Below are positions 6,447 through 8,357 of a stretch of 8,357 bases of DNA, in pieces; position 1 is the first letter of the stretch; every line of letters begins with the position of its first letter. The notes under the pieces were generated by a model. That model was not told the DNA's origin, ran no database searches, and worked only from the letters and a program-made list of their open reading frames with translations. Both the position numbers and the translations under genes were made by a program. The stretch is from an uncultured Sutterella sp. (lineage in GTDB: Bacteria > Pseudomonadota > Gammaproteobacteria > Burkholderiales > Burkholderiaceae_F), in assembly GCA_905202595.1 (NCBI GenBank), contig CAJKSP010000070.1:1-8357 (forward strand), given 5' to 3'.

Positions 6447-7460
6447 TCAAAGGCGTCCCTTGACGGCGGCGCGCACGGTTTCAACGAGCTTTGCCGTCTC
6501 GTCGAAGGCTTCGGGCGTGAGAGACTGCGCGCCGTCGCAGAGGGCATGCGCCGGATCGTTGTGCACTTCAATCAAAAGTCCGTCAGCACCGCATGCCGCT
6601 GCGGCAGCGGCCATCGGCTTCACATAGCGGGCGACGCCTGTTGCATGGCTCGGATCGACGATCACAGGAAGATGCGTGAGCTCATGGAGCACGGCTACGG
6701 CAGAGAGGTCGAGCGTGTTTCGCGTCGCCGTCTCGAACGTGCGGATGCCGCGCTCGCAGAGAATGACGTTCGGATTGCCTGACGCCATCACATATTCGGC
6801 CGACATCAACAGCTCTTTGATCGTATTGGCAAGGCCGCGCTTGATGAGGATGGGCTTGCGCGTGCGGCCAAGCTCCTTCAGAAGCTCGAAGTTCTGCATG
6901 CTGCGCGCGCCGACTTGAATGACATCCACCTCTTCAAAGAGCGGCAGATGGTTGATGTTCATGATCTCTGTGACGATCGGAAGCCCCGTTTCGCGCTTGG
7001 CTTCAAGGAGAAGATCGATGCCGTCCGCCTTGAGGCCTTGGAAGTCGTAGGGCGACGTGCGGGGCTTGAAAGCGCCGCCTCGAAGCATCGTCGCGCCAGA
7101 AGCCTTCACAGCGCGCGCTACAGTGAGGATCTGTTCCTCGGACTCCACCGAGCACGGACCCGCAATCATGGCGAAATGGCCGCCGCCCAGCATCGGACGA
7201 CCGTTGATTTCAATCACCGTATCGTCCGGATGGAACTTGCGGTTCGCCCGCTTGTAGGGCTCAGAGATGTGCTTCACCGCCTCAACAATGTCGAGGCCGA
7301 GCAACTGGTTGTCATCCAAGCGTCGCGTATCGCCGATGACGCCGATGATGGTCTTTTCCGTGCCGACAACGGTGCTCGTCTTAAGCCCCTGGGCTTCAAT
7401 CGCTGCGATGAGGCTGCGCACCGCTTCTTCACGGGCGTTCTGCTTGACGATGATGATCAT
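6447..7460 (-). CDS. aroF: 3-deoxy-7-phosphoheptulonate (DAHP) synthase, type I-beta with N-terminal regulatory domain
   Basis: A 337-residue enzyme condensing PEP and erythrose-4-phosphate, the committed step of the pathway. Residues 1 to about 70 (MIIIVKQNA onward) form a ferredoxin-like domain. In Thermotoga DAHP synthase the equivalent domain binds Tyr and Phe for feedback inhibition. Residues about 90-337 are the TIM barrel with AGPCSVES (100-107), KPRTSPYDFQG (132-142), QVGARSMQN (182-190), IKRG (206-209), ERGIRTFE (236-243), DPSHATG (269-275) and EVHNDP (298-303). C103, H272, E298 and D309 fit the four metal ligands of this class. The start has GGAG 7 nt upstream and the family-typical MIIIVK. 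The E. coli enzymes AroF, AroG and AroH are of a different type; this one is of the Clostridia, Bacillus and Thermotoga kind. It is first in the operon, behind an attenuator-like leader. Confidence 0.96.
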   Translation of the reverse strand: MIIIVKQNAREEAVRSLIAAIEAQGLKTSTVVGTEKTIIGVIGDTRRLDDNQLLGLDIVEAVKHISEPYKRANRKFHPDDTVIEINGRPMLGGGHFAMIAGPCSVESEEQILTVARAVKASGATMLRGGAFKPRTSPYDFQGLKADGIDLLLEAKRETGLPIVTEIMNINHLPLFEEVDVIQVGARSMQNFELLKELGRTRKPILIKRGLANTIKELLMSAEYVMASGNPNVILCERGIRTFETATRNTLDLSAVAVLHELTHLPVIVDPSHATGVARYVKPMAAAAAACGADGLLIEVHNDPAHALCDGAQSLTPEAFDETAKLVETVRAAVKGRL

Positions 7461-7555
7461 GATGAATCTCCGGTCCTTTCAGACTGCTCTAGAAATGGAT
7501 GAAGGCTGAAGAGCAGCGGCTTCTTGCGAAGGAAGCGACGCAGGCCAGAGGCATC

Positions 7556-7624
7556 AAAAAAAGGAGCCACAAAAAAACCTGCGGGGCTTCACGCTCTTCC
7601 GCAGGTTCTCTTCTCCGGCTCCTT
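7556..7624 (-). terminator. Nested attenuator terminator upstream of aroF
   Basis: On the minus strand AACCTGCGG (7607-7599) pairs with CCGCAGGTT (7584-7576) around a 14-nt loop, and a seven-T run (7577-7571) overlaps and follows the stem. Around this lies a second perfect stem, AAGGAGCC (7624-7617) with GGCTCCTT (7568-7561), followed by another seven-T run (7562-7556). Either stem alone looks like an intrinsic terminator. It lies about 100 nt before the aroF start codon and after the leader ORF, so unconditional termination would silence the operon. A regulated read-through element is the sensible reading. Confidence 0.88.
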
Positions 7625-7728
7625 ATCGGGAACTGCTGCCGCCACAGGCGGCGGACCCTTTCCGCTCAAAGGAAGCCTGCAGCGGCGAGCGCTCCACGCT
7701 TCGCGTACGAATACGCAAAGGCGAAGCG
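7617..7728 (-). promoter_or_regulatory. Leader RNA switch region: Phe/Tyr-codon hairpin and candidate antiterminator
   Basis: The Phe/Tyr codons of the leader ORF lie in a stable hairpin. CTTTGCGTA (7720-7712) pairs with TACGCGAAG (7707-7699) around a UUCG loop with one G-U pair. Alternatively the outer CGCTTCGC (7728-7721) pairs with GCGAAGCG (7704-7697). GGCTTCCTT at 7677-7669, at the leader ORF stop codon, can pair with AAGGAGCC (7624-7617) with one bulged U. This would remove the left arm of the outer terminator stem. A GCCGCC/GGCGGC hairpin (7652-7647 with 7643-7638) would sit inside that pairing. A ribosome resting at the stop codon would mask 7677-7669 and favour termination; stalling further upstream would leave it free. 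The pairings are seen in the sequence; the switching is inference. Confidence 0.6.
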
Positions 7729-7758
7729 GCTAAATCGTGCTGCAGGACGACGGATCAT
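7666..7758 (-). CDS. Phe/Tyr-rich leader peptide of the aro operon
   Basis: A 30-residue ORF that begins MIRRPAARFS and carries the run FSRFAFAYSY at residues 9-18: three Phe and two Tyr in ten codons, with one more Phe at 29 and no Trp. AAGGAA (7771-7766) stands 7 nt before the ATG, a good Shine-Dalgarno. The product is not expected to have a function of its own. Like the E. coli pheL peptide, it would report charged tRNA-Phe and tRNA-Tyr by ribosome position. It sits between a promoter-like sequence and a nested terminator, ahead of aroF. The codons TTT, TTC, TAT and TAC are all used. I know of no name for this peptide. Confidence 0.72.
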   Translation of the reverse strand: MIRRPAARFSRFAFAYSYAKRGALAAAGFL

Positions 7759-7832
7759 GTCGCGTTTCCTTGGGGAAATGGGTTGGCTTGCGCGCAGGCG
7801 CCTTCTCGATGAAGACGCGGCGCATGAAATTC

Positions 7833-7862
7833 ATCCTACGGTTGCAGCGGAACGAACGTCAA
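7833..7862 (-). promoter_or_regulatory. Candidate sigma70 promoter of the aro operon
   Basis: TTGACG (7862-7857, five of six matches to the consensus -35) and TAGGAT (7838-7833, four of six) are spaced by 18 nt on the minus strand. The start point would be near 7826, giving about 68 nt before the leader ORF and about 365 nt before aroF. A short inverted repeat ATGAA-T-TTCAT (7834-7824) overlaps the -10 edge and the start point. No better promoter is visible between the tRNA terminator and the leader ORF. Confidence 0.55.
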
Positions 7863-7889
7863 GAGAAGCAACCCGCTGCCGGCGCAGCA

Positions 7890-7940
7890 CCGCGGCCCCA
7901 TCAAGAGATCTAAGCGCTTCGCCTGATCTCTCATCCGCGG
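7890..7940. repeat. Interrupted inverted repeat upstream of the aro promoter
   Basis: CCGCGG occurs at 7890-7895 and 7935-7940. Inside these, AGAGATC (7904-7910) faces GATCTCT (7925-7931) across 14 nt. The whole forms an imperfect 51-bp dyad ending about 28 bp upstream of the -35 box. There is no U tract, so it is not a terminator. It could be a regulator site or a remnant repeat; function unknown. Confidence 0.4.
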
Positions 7941-7989
7941 GAGAACCCTCAAGCGCACGCTGTGCAGCCGTCCAAGATTCCGCTGACCG

Positions 7990-8028
7990 AAAAACAAAAA
8001 CGCCCGCAGGAGTCGCACTCCGGCAGGC
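7990..8028 (-). terminator. Intrinsic terminator of the tRNA operon
   Basis: On the minus strand, 11 nt after the CCA end of tRNA-Glu, GCCTGC (8028-8023) pairs with GCGGGC (8007-8002, including one U-G pair). Inside, GGAGT pairs with ACTCC around a GCG loop, with one mismatch between the two stem parts. The tract TTTTTGTTTTT follows directly. It separates the tRNA unit from the aro control region. Confidence 0.88.
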
Positions 8029-8039
8029 ATTTGAAATAA

Positions 8040-8115
8040 TGGCGTCCCCACGGGGATTCGAACCCCGGTACCGACCGTGAAAGGGTCGTGTCCTAGGCCT
8101 CTAGACGATAGGGAC
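8040..8115 (-). tRNA. tRNA-Glu (UUC)
   Basis: The gene is 76 nt including an encoded CCA (8042-8040). The acceptor stem GTCCCTA pairs with TGGGGAC with one G-U pair. The anticodon stem CGACC/GGTCG encloses loop CTTTCAC, giving anticodon TTC. The T arm reads CCGGGGTTCGAATCCCCG. The body closely resembles proteobacterial tRNA-Glu. It lies 10 nt after tRNA-Ala and is the last gene of the cluster before the terminator. Confidence 0.97.
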
Positions 8116-8125
8116 CTTGAAAAGG

Positions 8126-8201
<76 letters not shown>

Positions 8202-8224
8202 TTTCTGTATCGAGGTTGGCGCGC

Positions 8225-8248
8225 ATTGTAGCAGGATTCTTATCCTGC
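8225..8248 (-). promoter_or_regulatory. Candidate internal promoter of tRNA-Ala next to a perfect inverted repeat
   Basis: TACAAT (8230-8225) is a five-of-six -10 box, followed by the GC-rich GCGCGCC before a likely start near 8218, 17 nt ahead of tRNA-Ala. A GC-rich discriminator is typical of stable-RNA promoters under stringent control. Directly upstream, where the spacer should be, is the perfect repeat GCAGGATAAGAATCCTGC (7-bp arms, 4-nt loop). There is no -35-like hexamer at 16-18 nt. The promoter is therefore uncertain, and the repeat may instead be an operator or an RNA-processing hairpin between tRNA-Glu and tRNA-Ala. Confidence 0.4.
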
Positions 8249-8302
8249 GGCGCGCGGCACGCTGCTGCTTCCTAGCCATCTGCATTTCCAGAGCTGCCTG
8301 AA

Positions 8303-8357
8303 TGGCGTCCCCACGGGGATTCGAACCCCGGTACCGACCGTGAAAGGGTCGTGTCCT
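8303..8357 (-). tRNA. tRNA-Glu (UUC), second copy, 5' end cut by the window edge
   Basis: The last 55 nt of the gene are present, from the encoded CCA (8305-8303) back to the D-arm side of the anticodon stem. They include anticodon TTC and are identical over the whole visible length to the copy at 8040-8115. Identity extends two bases past the CCA (57 nt in all: 8038-8094 against 8301-8357). The cluster thus reads Glu, Ala, Glu on the minus strand, with 101 nt between this gene and tRNA-Ala. Confidence 0.95.

Noticed and set aside
7489..7554. Second small minus-strand ORF between the attenuator terminator and aroF (21 residues, three Phe)
   Set aside because: Its ATG follows the U tract directly with no Shine-Dalgarno, and no further terminator lies after it, so a second leader peptide is not supported.
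7499..8080. Plus-strand ORF of 193 codons opposite the aro leader
   Set aside because: It crosses the attenuator, the promoter and the tRNA-Glu end, has no family resemblance and is explained by GC-rich third positions.

Overview
The window is GC-rich and reads as an ordinary chromosomal segment of a proteobacterium. The three tRNA genes (Glu-UUC, Ala-GGC and a second Glu-UUC cut by the right edge) have encoded CCA ends and bodies of proteobacterial type. The small ribosome-associated protein on the left belongs to an HPF/RaiA subgroup I associate with Betaproteobacteria. A Sutterellaceae-like gut betaproteobacterium is my best guess, but this is inference from recalled family resemblance and was not tested by search.

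Layout: positions 1-451 hold no convincing gene. They contain a strong minus-strand intrinsic terminator (about 157-204) that serves no visible gene, and the leader of the plus-strand HPF/RaiA-family gene (452-748). That gene ends in a plus-strand terminator (807-838). From the right, six minus-strand genes converge on it in one tightly packed operon. In transcription order they are aroF (DAHP synthase), aroB, aroA, aroC, a chorismate mutase with an extra C-terminal domain, and a fused aroE-aroK. Gaps are 10-51 nt and the last junction is an ATGA overlap. Together they carry erythrose-4-phosphate and PEP to chorismate and then prephenate. The dehydroquinate dehydratase step (aroD/aroQ) is missing, as are prephenate dehydratase and dehydrogenase.

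The most interesting region is the roughly 370-nt leader of the aro operon (about 7461-7830, minus strand). It has a sigma70-like promoter, a Shine-Dalgarno sequence and a 30-residue ORF with a Phe/Tyr-rich run (FSRFAFAYSY) inside a stable hairpin. Downstream lies a nested terminator with two U tracts. The stop-codon region of the small ORF can pair with the outer left arm of that terminator. This is the architecture of ribosome-mediated attenuation responding to charged tRNA-Phe and tRNA-Tyr. It fits the product of the first gene, a DAHP synthase with the N-terminal ferredoxin-like domain known in this class for Tyr/Phe feedback.

The aro proteins themselves look like the Clostridia type: aroF with an N-terminal regulatory domain, GQSH-type aroC, CGESGT-type aroA, and AroE fused to an AroK with a short DGRP lid. 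The gene order also matches what I recall from Clostridia. I infer horizontal acquisition of the whole operon, which in this genome sits under a proteobacterial-style attenuator. To the right, the tRNA genes are read on the minus strand and end in an intrinsic terminator (7990-8028) just upstream of the aro control region.
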